A stretch of DNA of 64,000 nt from Pelecanus crispus (taxonomy: Eukaryota > Chordata > Aves > Pelecaniformes > Pelecanidae). How positions within the stretch are numbered: the first letter of the stretch is position 1; the number at the start of each line of letters is the position of its first letter. Shown here piece by piece: positions 46,301 through 64,000 of this stretch. Under the pieces are notes generated by a model. The model made no database searches, was not told the origin of the DNA, and was given only the letters and a program-made list of their open reading frames with translations. Made by a program: the position numbers and the translations under genes. The DNA lies in the NCBI RefSeq assembly GCF_030463565.1, contig NC_134643.1:119639809-119703808 (forward strand), written 5' to 3'.

Positions 46301-49300
46301 ACTTTAGAGGTGCTTTTTTAAAGTCATGGAGTTAACTGTCGCTCCTAGAAAGATGACTAAAATAAATGTACTAGGTTTTCATTCAGAGCTGGTGGGTAGA
46401 CTACGCTGTATGCTGTTTGTCCTCTGCCCTGCAAAAGGCACTCCTTCCATGCCCTTGTGGTGGGCAAGGCTTGCCCATACCCATTTATGACAGTCTTTCT
46501 GTTAAGAACTCCTATTTAGCCTAGGTGTTTCTCCAAAGTTTCATACAACAGAGAAACAGCAGCTGCCTAGAGATAATGGCATAACATCTTGCCCTTTGGG
46601 AAATACCACCTAATAAGAATTTATGCACTCTTTGAAAAATGGGTAAGAGAACATTTTTTGTTTTTTTAAAAAAACATTTTTGTTTAAGTCTTTACTAAGG
46701 AAGAGACTGGCTTATATTGTGCTTTTAAGCGGTGCCCTACCTTGTATATGGGGGCAAGATCTCATCTGGCATGTATCAACCCAAAGACACTGGAGGCTGA
46801 GCTGGCTCTGGAAGAAGAGATAACTGTGTGAATTTGAACTCCAAAAAGGCAAGCACCTCTCTGGAGGAACGGAGGGATTCTGCCTACCCCCCTACTTGCC
46901 TTGTCCCCGAGCACCACCGTGACTCAACAAACTCCTCTCACAGCACTCTCTGGGAATGGGGAGCTTACAAGAAAAGAAAACCTGACACTAAATTGCTACT
47001 AGTGATAGCAAATACGGTCCTTTATTTATGAAATTCTGTAATAGTTCCTAGTTATTTATTCACTGTTTTCACTGGAAGGGTCAAACAACCTTTAAGGCAA
47101 TGAGATGGCTTTTGTGCTACCTCGGTTTTTTTTTTAGATTTGTGTCTGCAAGGTCCCCAAAAGGGGAAAGGGCTCTGCCTTGGAGAGTAACATAAGAGGG
47201 ATATACAGAGTTTCCTTGCCTTTCTGAGAAGCATTTACAACTAAATGGTAGACAGTACATGTGAAGCAGTACATCTTTCCTTTGTTGTAACGACAGTATA
47301 AGGTACTTAATTCCCATACAGTTACTCCCACCCAGGAAGAACAGTGTGATGTAGCCAAATGAGGTATCCTCATGCCAATAGGAACCCTAATCATATGTTG
47401 GCGAGTGTAGAAAAGGCGAAAAAAAATCTCACTTACTAAAGCAGTTATTAAAATAAAATAGGAATGTTTCAGCTCAAGATGAAGCATGAAGTTGGAAAGA
47501 AGATATTTGATGGCATGGAGAACTGAATGCTGGATGACAGGTAGCCCCCAAATCACAGACCAGTGGTCCCTGCTCTGCAGGAGAGGAGGGCTCTTTGCCA
47601 GAGCAAATGTGTTGGCTGTCATTTCTTCTAGGGATTGCCACAATTTGGGCTTGGGCACCCATGAGCAGATTACTCAATGACAGCAAATGAGCACAGGTCT
47701 CACTGTATAATTTTTCCACCTGTGAGGGGTCTTTTTGGGTGTTTTCTTGTATTTGCTTTGATGTGACACAATGAAGGACTGTATCTGTGGATGATCCAGT
47801 CATCTTGTGTTGGGATTTCACCTGTCAGCGCATTCACCGTCCTCTCTCAAAAAAGAGAAACAAAGGGCCCAAAGCTGCTGCTCACCCTACTGAGAGGAGG
47901 AATTACACTCAGGTCAGAAGATCTGGGGCCAAGGGACTTTTACTCATGTACTCATACTTTTGCTCAACAGGCAGCTTTCAGAAGAAAGGGAGAGGGAACT
48001 GATGTGTGAAAATCAACTACGGACATAAAAAGATAATTTGGCAAACTTACCTGCTGACTTCAGTCTCATTAAAGTCACATTTCAGGCAATGTTTCGTGAA
48101 GAAGCTGGCGTATCCCAGCTGGATATGAGGTGCCAGCCGCCAGAGATGGAGGCAGTCCAAGGAGAGGGGCTGGTGGGGGCACCCAGCCCGCCCCATGGCT
48201 GTGCGACGGCAATGCAGACCAGCTCCACCATCTCCCCCTGCCCCGGAGTCCCCACCACACACAGATGCCGATGGCACCGTCACAGAGAGCGAGGCACTGT
48301 GCTGCTCTGCCTTGTTGCAATGGGGCAGTCATCAGGATCCATCCTGTTTGGTGCATAAAAATTGAACTTACAGCTTCAGTTCAGGTTTAAATGGGAAGGG
48401 AGTTCTTCCTTTCTTCAGTTCAGCTGAGATTTTTAAAAGACTGTATCTTTCCTATGTGAAAGATGGGTATTTGCCTATTTTTTTTTTTTAAGCTGTGAGA
48501 TAGCTAATTATCTTACTGAAAAATTGAGGTGGCGAGTGGGGCAGTGACTCCTGTTGTTTGCAGAGTGTGGTTGAGGAAAGGAAAGTTGCTGTCAATATTA
48601 AAACAACCAACCCTGACTTTTCTTTCCACTTGATTTTGCAATAAGATAAGTAGGACTGGTTATTAGCTTAGCCTGTGGTAAAACATCTTTCTTTTCTTCC
48701 TTCTTTTCAGCAATCTTTATTTAAGCCTGGAGATTTCCTGGACAGAAATATGAATGCATGCACAATAAATCTGAATTTTCTGGAAAGCTCTGCAAAGATG
48801 CAGTAAATCTTTTTCAAAGATAAAATTAATTTACCACAAGGAGCAGGCAATCAGCAGCATCTGAGCTGAAGACCTCTCTGCCCCTTCGCAGACCCATCAG
48901 GCCTGCGGCGAGTGCGAGCAGCCGTGCGGCAGGCAGCAGTGTTTCTTTCCAACAGCTGCAGCCTTCCTGCCTGTAACTCCTGTGTGGTGGCCCCGACGGG
49001 TCTGCTGCATATTCCCAGCAAAACTCTGGAACATCCTCACAATCTGCCAAGAAAAACCCTCTGGGTGTATAAGGAAGACAGAGAAAAACACCTGAAAACT
49101 TGGAGACAAGGTCGTCTTAGCCCAAGCAGGCTACAAACCCAGAGCAGGTGGAAAGCTTTCCTGTATTACAGTGATCTCATTACTTTTACCTTCAGGTTGT
49201 GCAAGTTTATTCAGCATTCCACAATCATAGAAAACAAAGGGGGGAAAAAAACCCTTCTTTTCCCAAAACCACAGGCCAGCTGCTCATTTCAGGGTAAACA

Positions 49301-52300
49301 AACCAAATTAAAGAAACCCATCCTATCCAACTCATATTCACCCTTCATTCATCAAAAGACAGCCTTATTGTAGGCTGTCTGGTGTAAGGCATATTATAAC
49401 CTACAACATCAGGTACAAAGTTTAAAAAAGGGGCCCCTCCCAACACACTTAGATGGTTTTAAATTCCTTCTGGTCTTGAAGACACCCCTGCAGCATGCAC
49501 ATGGGTAACGATGCTTCCTTCCACTAAGGGGCTCAGGGCAGGCGTGGTGGCCTGCAGTCACCACAAGAACTGATGTCAGTGGCATGGTCTCAGCAAAAGG
49601 TTTAGATTGTTAAGTCCCTGTATCACGCTCCAGCCCAGGAAAAATTAAATTTTGAGATCAGTGAAGAAAGTGAATGATGAGCCTTAGTCAAGCTCAGCAA
49701 TACCACACAGGTAATAGAAAACATATTAATCACCAGTGGAGCCAAATACACCATGGGAGCTTCATCTTCCATGCAGATGGATGCTCAGACCAAAAGGTTT
49801 CTTTAAAAGGCATTACGTCTCCTACCGTACTCTGTTCTCACGCTGCCTTTGTGGGATATCAGATCTCACTCAACTCAACACTCCCAACTCAAATTTACTA
49901 GTCGTGGCAGCAGCAAAGACGCGGGGGCAAGGGACTTAGAGCAGTGGTCTTGGAGTGCGGCGCAGCCTCTCCAAAGCCCCCGTGTACCTCCCCATTGCGG
50001 GTCTGCATGTTGTGTCCTCTCTGCTGCCCTCCCAGGTGTGCTACAACGTGTGACAATCACACTTCCACGTTGCCACGCAGACCTAACCTGAAATCTTGCC
50101 GGCACATTTCAATGAACGATGCTAGCAAGACACTTTAACTGTCAACCTTGTATTCAATATTTGCGTGGGCAAAACTTAATATTTTGTCATGGCTGATTAC
50201 ATTTCTAAGTTCAAGTCTTCACTCAGACCCTAACTAGGTGCTGAGTAATTTTCTTCCTGAATTACACAGAGACTAGCAAATCATACATAAAGGAAACCAT
50301 TAAAAAAAAAAAAAGCTATTTTGTGATTACATTGTCTCTAATAAATAGAGACTGTGAAAAGGTATTGTGTTCAGTATCAATTATTCATATTTCCAACAAG
50401 TAACTGACACATCCTCAAGTTATGACTTCCATCCACACTGGCTATAAAATACCGTTTTCACTATGATTGGAATGGCTGTTACTGTCTGTCAATTAAAATA
50501 TATATCATGTACCAGGCAATAGAAGCTGACAACACCAGGAAGAAATAACACTTGACAGCCACTTGGGAAATATATAGGCAAGAGAAGACTGAAAATTGCT
50601 GAAGATCTTTATCTACAGCTTCTTACTTTTAAACACTGACCCCCAAGATATGAAGAACAGAAAGATTTATCTGCACTTGAAAATTTCCCTTACCTCCTGT
50701 TGTTCTGTTTCCTTTTCATAACCAGGATAAATGAAATATTTCTAAATTAGATTGCATTATGCATATTTTAAAGAAGCAGCACCGAAGTCACTCCCACTGC
50801 CCAGCATGAGAAATTCTCCTTAGCAGAAATCCTTGGCTGTCATTTTCCAGCCCTTCTGCCCAGGGTGGACTGGAGCTAATTACCTGAAGCGAGGAAGTCT
50901 TCAGGTGAAGCCCAGGGAAGATTTATCATTTTGTTTGTTTAGCCCTTAGATCCACTGGAATTGGCCTTTCATAGCAATGTATCATTCATACAGGAATGAG
51001 GAATTTTTTTTCAGAAGCTGGGAAGCCAAATAAAATATTCTCAACTCTTGGGTAGGCATCCAGATAGGGATAGCTTACGCAAAGTAACTATACTGTCTCA
51101 AAAATTAAGAGACTAGAGATTGCAGAGTTGGCCATATAATTGCCCAGCAGTTCCCAAGGCTGGATGCAGATGCTCGGAGCTGTGCCCATTCCCTCTGCCC
51201 ATGCTGTCACCGGGCTCTGCAGGAGGGCAAGGACAGGCAGAGCTACTGCCTGAGGTCAGCCTGTACTCCGCTCTCTTACTCTTGGGGCATGGAAGAAGCA
51301 AATGGCAGAGACTTAATTGCCTTTTCCAATTGCAGAGATCAAAAATACCAGCTTATCAAATTGATATAAAATGAGTGAGTGTATTTCTGGTAGTAGATCC
51401 CACTTGGCTTAACGCAACTTCATCATGCAAGTTTTATGTGAGGGTCATGGTGAACAGGACACTTTGCTCTGTCTAGACCAGAATTATTCTTCCATTGCAG
51501 ACAGAACTGATCACTGTTGTCCTATTTTGTTTATGAAAACTCTTATCAGGTACCTTGACTATCATCATCAAAATGAGCCTGTTATCCATGGATGGAGAAA
51601 TACTTTAAAACTTCAGTGAATCTTGAGCTCCAGCTAGTGGGATGCTTTGTTTTCCCTCACTTCCCACAAGCCAAGATCAAAGATCTGAATCAATCTGTTT
51701 TATTATCCTTACTGGTGTCAGAAGGATCACTGTCCAAGCTTACCACTGAGTAGATCAGGCTTAAAAAGGAAATTCTCTGCACTCATCAGCTAGAGAAAGA
51801 ACATATGTTTGGCTCCTGATCTTTTTTTTTAAAAGGAGTATGACAGGTGTGCAAGGGATAGGAACATCAGGATGCTACTCTTCTGGCTTTAAAGACAAGC
51901 ATCAACAAACCTACATGTTTATGTTGTGACTGTTCCCAGGCTTCTTGATTATCAGGTCAATCTTACCTTTCTGCAGGACTTCAATCCTTGAGACATAGAG
52001 CAGCCCCTCTCTGCACCACATCACTAATCACAGCTTGGCCTCAATTTCACTCACTGAGGCTGACCAGAAATTGTATTCAGCAATAAACACCAGCAACCAG
52101 GATTTTAATGATAGATTTTTTCAATGAAAGTGAACATTGGCTCTTGCCAGGCTGACTTACTGCCGTGTCCCCCATTTGTTTCGTCACCCTACGGGTGCCG
52201 CACACCAACCCCTGCAGAACCAGGGAGCGGCCACTTGTATAGTGGAGTGTGAGGACTCACGGCCAGGGAGAGGGAGCCCTCCCCAGTAGGGAAGGGTTAC

Positions 52301-54134
52301 TAAACTGCCCTAGTTTGATTGTAATCACACAGTGAGAACTGGTGGAAGCTTTGTTTTACTCTACCAGTCTCTCAGATGTGCCAGGGACCATTTATACCTC
52401 CCTATAGTCTCCTGTAGATTATGAAGATGGATATACAGCGATAGCGTAGCAAGGGCTGTGGCAGACCTCTTCAATGTAGGTTCACAGTTTGTCAGCAAGG
52501 AGCCCAAATCTACCACCCAGCTGGGATGGTTTATCTCCAAGTTCATCACTATGTGCACACACACACGTATCAGCTGATCCCCCACCCTCCACCTCAGAGG
52601 AAAAGCACCACCAAATGAGGAACAGTAATGCAGCATGTATTTCTTCTCATTCCTAAATCTCAAGACTTTACCTGATGAGGTCTCAGCTGAGGCACAGTAG
52701 TGGAGACTGCACTACCACACCACTTCTTTGATGAATGAATGCCCACAAGAACTCTGCCTTGTTTTTTAAACACAGAAATAATGATGATGATAATTGACAA
52801 GGGTAGCCTCAGATGATTTCATTGATTCTTGTTACATGAGGTAGCAGGTACAGAAGCAACCTTGTCTCTTAGCTGTCAATAAATGGCAGGTACCCTGGTA
52901 TCCCTTTATGCCTTGGCAAGTAATCAACCATCGCAAGCCCATTACCATAACAAAGAGGCTCATTGCTATGATACTCAGCTTCAAACAAGGGCCAGTCGCA
53001 TGTATACAGATTTATTCCACGGGTATGTCCTGCATATCCTGCCGTACGATCCATAGAATCTGTAGCTGTTGAGTTATCGTTCAAGTTTCAGGGTATACTG
53101 AAAGAGTTTGAGTCCCACTACACGGGTTCACTGGATTCCCAGCCATAGATTAATATTTTGTTTAATTAAGCACAGCCTAGTTACCAACAAGTTACTGCCT
53201 GTACAAGACCAAGGGACATTAGATATCTAAAAATTAAGCTAGGAAGTGTATTATACTTCAACAAAAAGGGTAAAAACTATTTCCCAGCTGAGCGGTTGTT
53301 AACAAAGGTCCAGACGCAAAGCAGGGGGCTGTAGGTACCAAAATCACAAGGCAGCCCCGGGGAATGTTTGGGCTTTGCAGTTGCACAGATGCCCATAGCA
53401 CACCCTCCCCTCCTGTTAAAGATGCTCTAAAGCAAAGGAAAACAGAAACATTCAGAACGGAGGAGACATGCTATCAACTTGATAGCTGGCAATACACAGG
53501 GAAAAAGACATCCCCCAGAGCTGAGCTAAACAAGAAAGCAGATGTGGGCATGACTTCTTTTTCCATTTCCCTTTCCTCTTTCTAAACTTACTGACCACAT
53601 TTGGATTTTTGGAAACAGAGAGAGAGTGGAGTTTCATCACAAGCAAAGCCTGGGCTGAGGGTGATCTCAGGATAGCTGCTGAACAGCTGCTCTTCCTCGC
53701 CTGCAGAGGAGGTGATGTTTAAAACCAGGGTACGGATGACTCCTGCAGAGCCCAGCCTCCCCAGGCAGCTCCTAGCAGTGGTGATGCAGGGGGGCAGGGG
53801 AAGGGTCTGCTTGGAAAATGTTTTCCTGTGATCAGCACTCTTCAGAAAAGCTCTTTGGCAGCAGCAGTAAAATAAGGATGCAGCCCGGAGGGATCTTGAG
53901 GGAGCATGTAAAATAAGGGCAATGAGATGAGTCACTGGTAAATATGCTGTAATATAAAAAAAGACTGGGCAATTCGGATAAACTGGCGAAAGGCTGTACC
54001 AGTGTCCAGATTAGTTCCTGTAATGGAGGGCTTCCCATCTATACAATGTGGGATCTATTGAGAGAAAGTTGGGGATGGCTTACTGGTCATGAAAAAAGGG
54101 TTTTGCCCGTGTTCCTGAAAATGAACATACCATA

Positions 54135-54176
54135 GATGTGTTGTGAAGGGCTAAGATGCGTTGTGTTACGGGCTAA
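54135..54176. repeat. Two imperfect tandem units of 20-22 bp
   Basis: GATGTGTTGTGAAGGGCTAA is followed directly by GATGCGTTGTGTTACGGGCTAA: a diverged local duplication with a 2-bp insertion. It has no known function. Confidence 0.75.
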
Positions 54177-57100
54177 GATGGCCAGCTTGGCATTAATGCA
54201 AGAAAGGAGAACTGCCTTGAAGCGTCCCCCCCAGCAGGTTTCCTGCAAGTGAGCAGAGGGCTGAGGTGAAGACTCAGGCCTGGGGAAAAGCAGCATTACA
54301 CAGTTCCCACTTCAGCCTCCCTCCTGCGGGCTTCAGCTGTTTAAAATCAGCTGCCTTCGCTGGCAGCAGGCCAGCTCGCCTCCATGAAGGAACCAGCTCC
54401 ATATGCTAGGCTGACAAAAAAACCCCCACTTTCTTCAGAAACACCTAAGTCTTTGGCTTTCCTTTTGTTTCTGTTGGCTTTAGTCCCTTCTTCGCCATCA
54501 CTGTGATAGCAACGGCATCCAAAGGCTGCCCCTTCCTAGTCTCCACCAAGGATGCAAAATACTTATGGTGCACAGCATAACAAAAATAATTCACATTTTC
54601 TCTTTCCAGTGCTGTGTAAATGTTGGCCATCTAATCTTCACAGCAAACCGGGCAGACAGACGTTTCTGCTTGAGTTATTGCCTCTAGCGCTTTCTGTTAC
54701 ATGATCCCTGAGCCGGAGCTCCCTGGATCCTTCTCCGGGCTGTTCCCCTGGTTGCGTGGCAGCTCTTCAGCACAGTCCGTGCTCTGTGCTTTCGCTCTTC
54801 CTACAGAGACAGTCACTGGCAACAGCATCAGTCAGCTGTCCTCTGTAGGTCATACAAAATCAAAAAGTCTTGACCATTTCCCCCCCGTTTTGTAAAGTGA
54901 GGGACCATCACCCCTCCTTTCTTTAGTCCTCTGTTCATCTCTTTCGTCTGCACACCAGGATCACAACAGAGCGGGAGGGGTGCTTTTCGAATGGGTGCAC
55001 CACAATCCAGGCTTGGACCAGGGCTCTGCTTCTCGGACCTCATGAGCTGCTGCAATATAAAAACCACCACTAGACTGGGCATACCCATTGGAAAATAGTA
55101 ATAGGTACCACTTGATAAAAGGTCCTGCTTGTTATTTTCTCAAGGCGTTTCGTCCAAGAACTGACGTGTTAGTGAAACTAAAGGAATACATTCAGTTTCC
55201 TTAATTCTTTTGTGCAATTTCTGCCTCAGGGTGTTACATCCTATTACTGTGCGCTGTTAAATACCTGTTGCATTTTATTCCAAGGTGACTAAAATAATTG
55301 TTTTTCTAGTTACTAAAGCATTTGGAGAGCTTCCAGGATGAAAATGAATACAGAAATGCCAAACATTTACTATTCTAATAAATAGCCACCAGTGCTTTAT
55401 GAACTATCCCATTACATCCAAAAAATATCATTGTGGTTTCACAAAGGGTCTTGAGAACATTTGCTTTAAATTGAAAGACTCTATTTCCACTATACCAAGA
55501 ACAGTGTTAATATCGATCCAGGTGCTCTGTGGAGCAATCTTGATCTTTTTATTGTGGCACTATTGAAAATGCGGTCTAATACACTGGTAGAACTGCATCT
55601 TTCGAAGGTACCAACATTAAAAAAGCAAATCGTTATGTTTTTCATTAATTAAAACAGGCTTATAACAGTATTAACGATCCTTTCATTGGAGTGTGTCATT
55701 TAGGTAACGGCAGCCTAGCACATTAACTTCCCTCGGCTTTGCCTTGGCCTTTTAACTCCTCCAACTGATTATTATCTAATTTGTAAAGTCTCCCAAATGG
55801 GTCATTAGCTCTTAAATACATTTCTCCTGCTGTTTGGTATATACCCGAGAAACAGTAGGCTGTCAGAGAGGTAACTGGTTTGGAAGCAGCTCTTTCTGGG
55901 GAAAAAAAGTTAAAGAAATGCCAGATTAAATTAAGTTTGTGAAATGAATCACGGCTTGAAATATCCCCAATACACGATTAACTAAGACATCACAGAGAAT
56001 TTTTTTTTTTTCCCACAAAAGAGGACTGGCATCAGTGCATATGCAAGCATATGTGCCCTTCTAAGCACCTGCAACTCCTGCTGCTTCCAATCCGTAACAG
56101 CAATCGTGCAACCAGGCAGTCGTCTGATGTGCTAAACTATGAAACCAAGGAGAAAGGTGCACGGGACCGGTTCCTGTACTCCTGACATGGTGGCCTACCC
56201 CCTCTGCCTCCCCAACTCAGCCTCGAAATCGTGAGCCAAAGGCAGAGCAACCTGAGACCACAAGAAAATCAGTAGCATCTGGTCCAAGTGCATGAACTGT
56301 CCAGGGCAATGCTACATTCACCAACCAAATTAGTGATATTGTCCACTGCCAAGCAAGAAAAGCAAAAGATCCTTTGGCCTTTCCCAGCCATAGATTACAT
56401 TTTTGTATTTTTTTCTTACTTTACAATATGATGTAGGGCATGAGACTGAAATAAGTTAGTGTGACTAAGTAAAAACTCTTTGTACTAACCCACTCATCTG
56501 CAAGCTATTCATGTGTAACAGAATAAATGACTACTGCCCGGCAATATCTGCACTGCAGGAACTTTGAATATGGAGGCGTTCAAGAAATTACGTTTCCACA
56601 TAAAGAAAATAACACTTAAGGTATAACACCACTTCAACTTTTGCAACTACATTCAACTAATAAAACTTCATTATTAGCAAATGGTCTCACTTGTTTACAC
56701 AGCAACTTCTATTCCTTTACTTCTATAAATCTTTCTACTCCCTCCTACTCTTCGGCTGTCTCAGTTTGCTTGCTAATTCTGAATGCAATCATCACCACTT
56801 TCTGAAAAGAGGTTACTCTGTGCTAGTTTTACCTGGTTTGCTGGAAGTGCAACACCTTTATGTTTTATGCCCTTAGCAAGGATGAGAGACGTGGTGTCCT
56901 TGGAGATTAAAATTGTTGTCTGGTATGCCCCAATACACATGGATCTGCAGAACATTAATTAACATATGAAAATCAACATCCTCATCAGTGTTTCCATATC
57001 AAACAAACAGCTCACTATCGCTATGAAATTCTCAAATTGCTATTTCCATAACTTCCTCCTGGAATAAGCCATGTATACATTGTAGGTACTTCAAGTCACC

Positions 57101-59559
57101 GTGACCTTCATGCAACATCATCAGAGGCAACACGCAATCGCAAAGCTGAAAAACAGTACTCTGTGATCAAAGACTTTCAGTTATTTTCCAGAAATGCCTT
57201 TTTATTTAAGAAACCTGCTTTATAACTTGTTCTGACAAATGTCACAGCTGGAGAAATTCTTCCTCTAAGGGAAGATTTATGATATATAGGATAGTTTTCT
57301 TTCCCTGTATTTTTCAGGAGACTGGATTCATCAAATACAAACTGCTCTTTGATTTGTGTGTCTGCATGTTCAGCACAAAGAAATGAAATACAAGAATGGG
57401 AGAAATGACAATACTCGTTATCTATAGGTAACTTTTTGGCACAGAAATATCAGCTGGTGTGATCAACTGGAAAGCGCTGAGGTACTAGCGTATAATGATG
57501 TGGTACAAACAGAATTTCCCACAGAGAAAACTATGCTGATTCTGTTCTTCACACTGGCCACCACGTTGGCAGGCACATCAATATCCCAGCAGATGGTTTT
57601 GAGTAGGGACTGCCAAAACACCGTGCGCAGAAGGTTGCACTTCTTGGGAGAGTTTCAACTGAGGAACGTCCGTCTCTTGAGAGGTCATGGTACCAGCTGA
57701 AATGTTGCAGGACATATCCCAGAGCAGAAATAATTGTAAGGCTAACCTAGTTCAGGACTTATCACCTCTGAACAGGAAAACAGAAATGAGAATATAACTG
57801 TCCTTACTTGGAGAAGACTTCAGGGAATGAGCAGCAACGCAAAGCCTGTGATGCAGGCCAGTTTTCCTCTGACTGGGTTACAAATGCCTAGGTAGCTAAT
57901 GGGCCTGTGACTCAAGGCTCAGTTTGGCCAAGGGCCACAACACAGATCTTCTGAACTTACAGTGGTGAGGACTGAGGCCATTTACACTTTCATGTGGAGT
58001 TTCAAGAGGATAAGCTTAGTCAGCCTGGAAAGGACAAATACAATTACAAAACCTGAGCAAGAACAGTCAATAAGGTCTTGTTTACATGAAAGCCTCTGAA
58101 TAACTTTTGTGCTCAAAGTTAAAAGGTTGTTTGAGTTCTTCCTGGAATCAAGACTGAATGCCAAAAATATCAGACTTCGGGGGTGATGAGAGGTTGCCCG
58201 TTGACCTTACTTGGATATGGTACCACCTTTTGCAAGCTGTTTTTTAATTCATTCATACACTGATACACCTGAAAAAAAGATGAGCGCTACACTCAAAAAC
58301 ATTTAAATGCATTCTGATCTCCATCAATCAGCGGTAAGCTGTAGTCTCTCCCTCTGAAATGGACCTGATGCCGTGTCCTGAACTCTGGGTGCTGTATTTT
58401 TGTCACCTTCCGCTATTTCGGCTGTAGCATTATCAAACTGCCCAGCCACCCAACTCAAACTAAGGGCGTTCAGCACTTTTAAAACCCCAAAGAGAACCAC
58501 TGTCTTTGTGGTTCGCATATAAAACTGGGAAAAATACTAGTCTTGCCATTGAAGGATGATGCTTTAGGTAATGGGATACTCCGTTCTGAAGTCAAACAGC
58601 TGCTGCTGAATTGCAGTTAGCCCCATAAGTATATGGAACATTTTAAATCATGAAGGCCTGTACTGTCCATAGTAGAGATTAAGTAATTTTGAACAATATG
58701 TGTGACATGCAAAAAATATTATTTGGTGACTTACAGTTTTAAAATGCCCAAGACAACATTCAAAAGTAATCTGATGCTCACAGTCTCTCTGCTCATCTCT
58801 TTGGTCAGGCTGAATATCATTATTATTGGTAAACAATTTTTTTTTTTTTTTTTAAGAATAGCCTTTACACAATCTAACTGAAGACAAATCTATGATGTTT
58901 TAATATTTGGTTTGCATTTCTTCTCCCACTTGTGACTCTTCCCGATTCAGTATTTTTGTAAAAAATCGAAGTATCATTTGCTGATAAAAAAGGCATTGTA
59001 GCATATGTCCAACGTATACAGTATTTAAGTCCAGGTAACAGTAAATCAGCTATAAATTAGTGTATTTCACATATAACAATGCTCTTTATGTTTACATTTC
59101 AGGCCACAAACTAGTCTCAAACTGTTTAAAAGTAGGCACTTAAAACAACCTGCACTTGGCCAAAACCAATATCCATCATTTTTTGGTTACTGAATAACTC
59201 CAACAGCACTTCTGTTGATAATAGGCTTATCAGACCAGTATGCACAGCTGATTATCAGGTATTATCAGCCTGAAGTAGAAACTGAAAATATCTTCAGTCT
59301 TCCATGTTCTTCCTTATTCCCCTCATTTCAAGAAAAGGCTAACACATGCTTGAAGACAACAGTTGGCGTTTTCCCCCAAAATAAGCCCCAGCGGCTTTCA
59401 AAACAGCTCATTGAACCATTTGCACCACTTGCATGTTCTTACATGGGAAGACCCCGACTCCCATGTGCTGTAACGGGCTGCAGCTGAAGCTAAGCACCGA
59501 TGCTAAGCACTACTCATCAGGCACTAACTTACAGGAACTGTTTCTTTGGTCACGCATTG

Positions 59560-59565
59560 TTTAAT
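59560..59565 (-). terminator. Possible CYYR1 polyadenylation signal (ATTAAA)
   Basis: On the minus strand ATTAAA lies about 195 bases after the CYYR1 stop codon. No canonical AATAAA was noticed between the stop and about 57.2 kb, where AATAAA occurs at 57201-57206. Another ATTAAA lies at 58899-58904. The site actually used is unknown. Confidence 0.25.
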
Positions 59566-59758
59566 TATGAAACATGATGGTCTGGAGTGAACAGTGTTTT
59601 TCTTCATCCTGAGCCATGGCAACCCTCCCAGGTTATTTCAACACCTGGCCATATGTGTTGATGTAGACCCCATCCTATTTGTCCCTGAGCTGACAGTATT
59701 TGCTCCCACCGTGCTGGCTGTTTCAACAGGCAGTTAATATCCATGTGAAGCCATGTAA

Positions 59759-64000
<4,242 letters not shown>

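Larger units (their letters stand above)
40553..59559. other. Gene-free stretch, probably CYYR1 3' flank and intergenic DNA (19 kb)
   Basis: No supported exon, RNA gene or classifiable repeat. A CA-rich tract lies at about 43364-43384, a short CA run at 52556-52566, poly(T) at about 58838-58854, and a GC-richer patch at about 45.66-45.95 kb. Two minus-strand frames at 41776-42175 show weak exon-like features. A 174-codon minus-strand frame (47134-47658) has no recognisable domain. The right end may contain CYYR1 3' UTR sequence, whose limit cannot be set from sequence alone. Confidence 0.45.

Noticed and set aside
47134..47658. 174-codon minus-strand open frame
   Set aside because: No recognisable family, leucine/serine-rich composition as expected from non-coding DNA, and one frame of this length is plausible by chance among all starts in 64 kb.

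Overview
This window reads as nuclear DNA from a bird. It contains eight to nine fragments of CR1 LINEs (the dominant avian retrotransposon, recognisable by the tail built on ATTCTATG and the RT motifs YLDFS.AFDT and FADD), two solo LTRs of one avian endogenous-retrovirus family, no mammalian-type SINEs, and two exons of a vertebrate gene with consensus splice sites. The LTR family and the lack of galliform-specific features make a neoavian bird my best guess; that is inference, not something the sequence proves.

The only protein gene I can support is CYYR1 (cysteine- and tyrosine-rich protein 1), on the minus strand at the right end. The exon carrying its membrane span (62985-63142) and its terminal exon (59759-59892) are both intact, phase-compatible and separated by a 3.1 kb intron. 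Its 5' exons lie beyond the right edge. In amniotes the gene downstream of CYYR1 is APP, so the gene-free sequence to the left is probably the APP-CYYR1 intergenic interval. No APP exon was seen.

Layout. 1-11 kb: gene-free AT-rich sequence with one old, rearranged CR1 piece (about 4.15-4.51 kb). 11.14-11.69 kb: a solo LTR without target-site duplication. 11.7-13.1 kb: GC-rich, G-rich sequence without a convincing gene. 13.8-19.2 kb: a CR1 cluster, including a piece of the rarely preserved 5' region (ORF1, esterase-like domain), itself interrupted by a CR1 tail, and a 1.2 kb copy with a 378-codon open reverse-transcriptase frame. 19.2-39.9 kb: gene-free, with a 216-bp inverted repeat of about 97% identity around a 696-bp spacer (33.75-34.88 kb). 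39.94-40.55 kb: a second solo LTR with perfect 5-bp target-site duplication, a CRE palindrome, an 18-bp palindrome and an (ATT)18 microsatellite. 40.6-59.5 kb: gene-free. 59.5-64 kb: CYYR1, whose last intron holds an unclassified GC/CpG-richer block (about 61.75-62.95 kb).

I found no operon-like, CRISPR-like or otherwise novel multi-gene system. The most unusual structures are the long inverted repeat, the head-to-head CR1 arrangement and the block in the CYYR1 intron.
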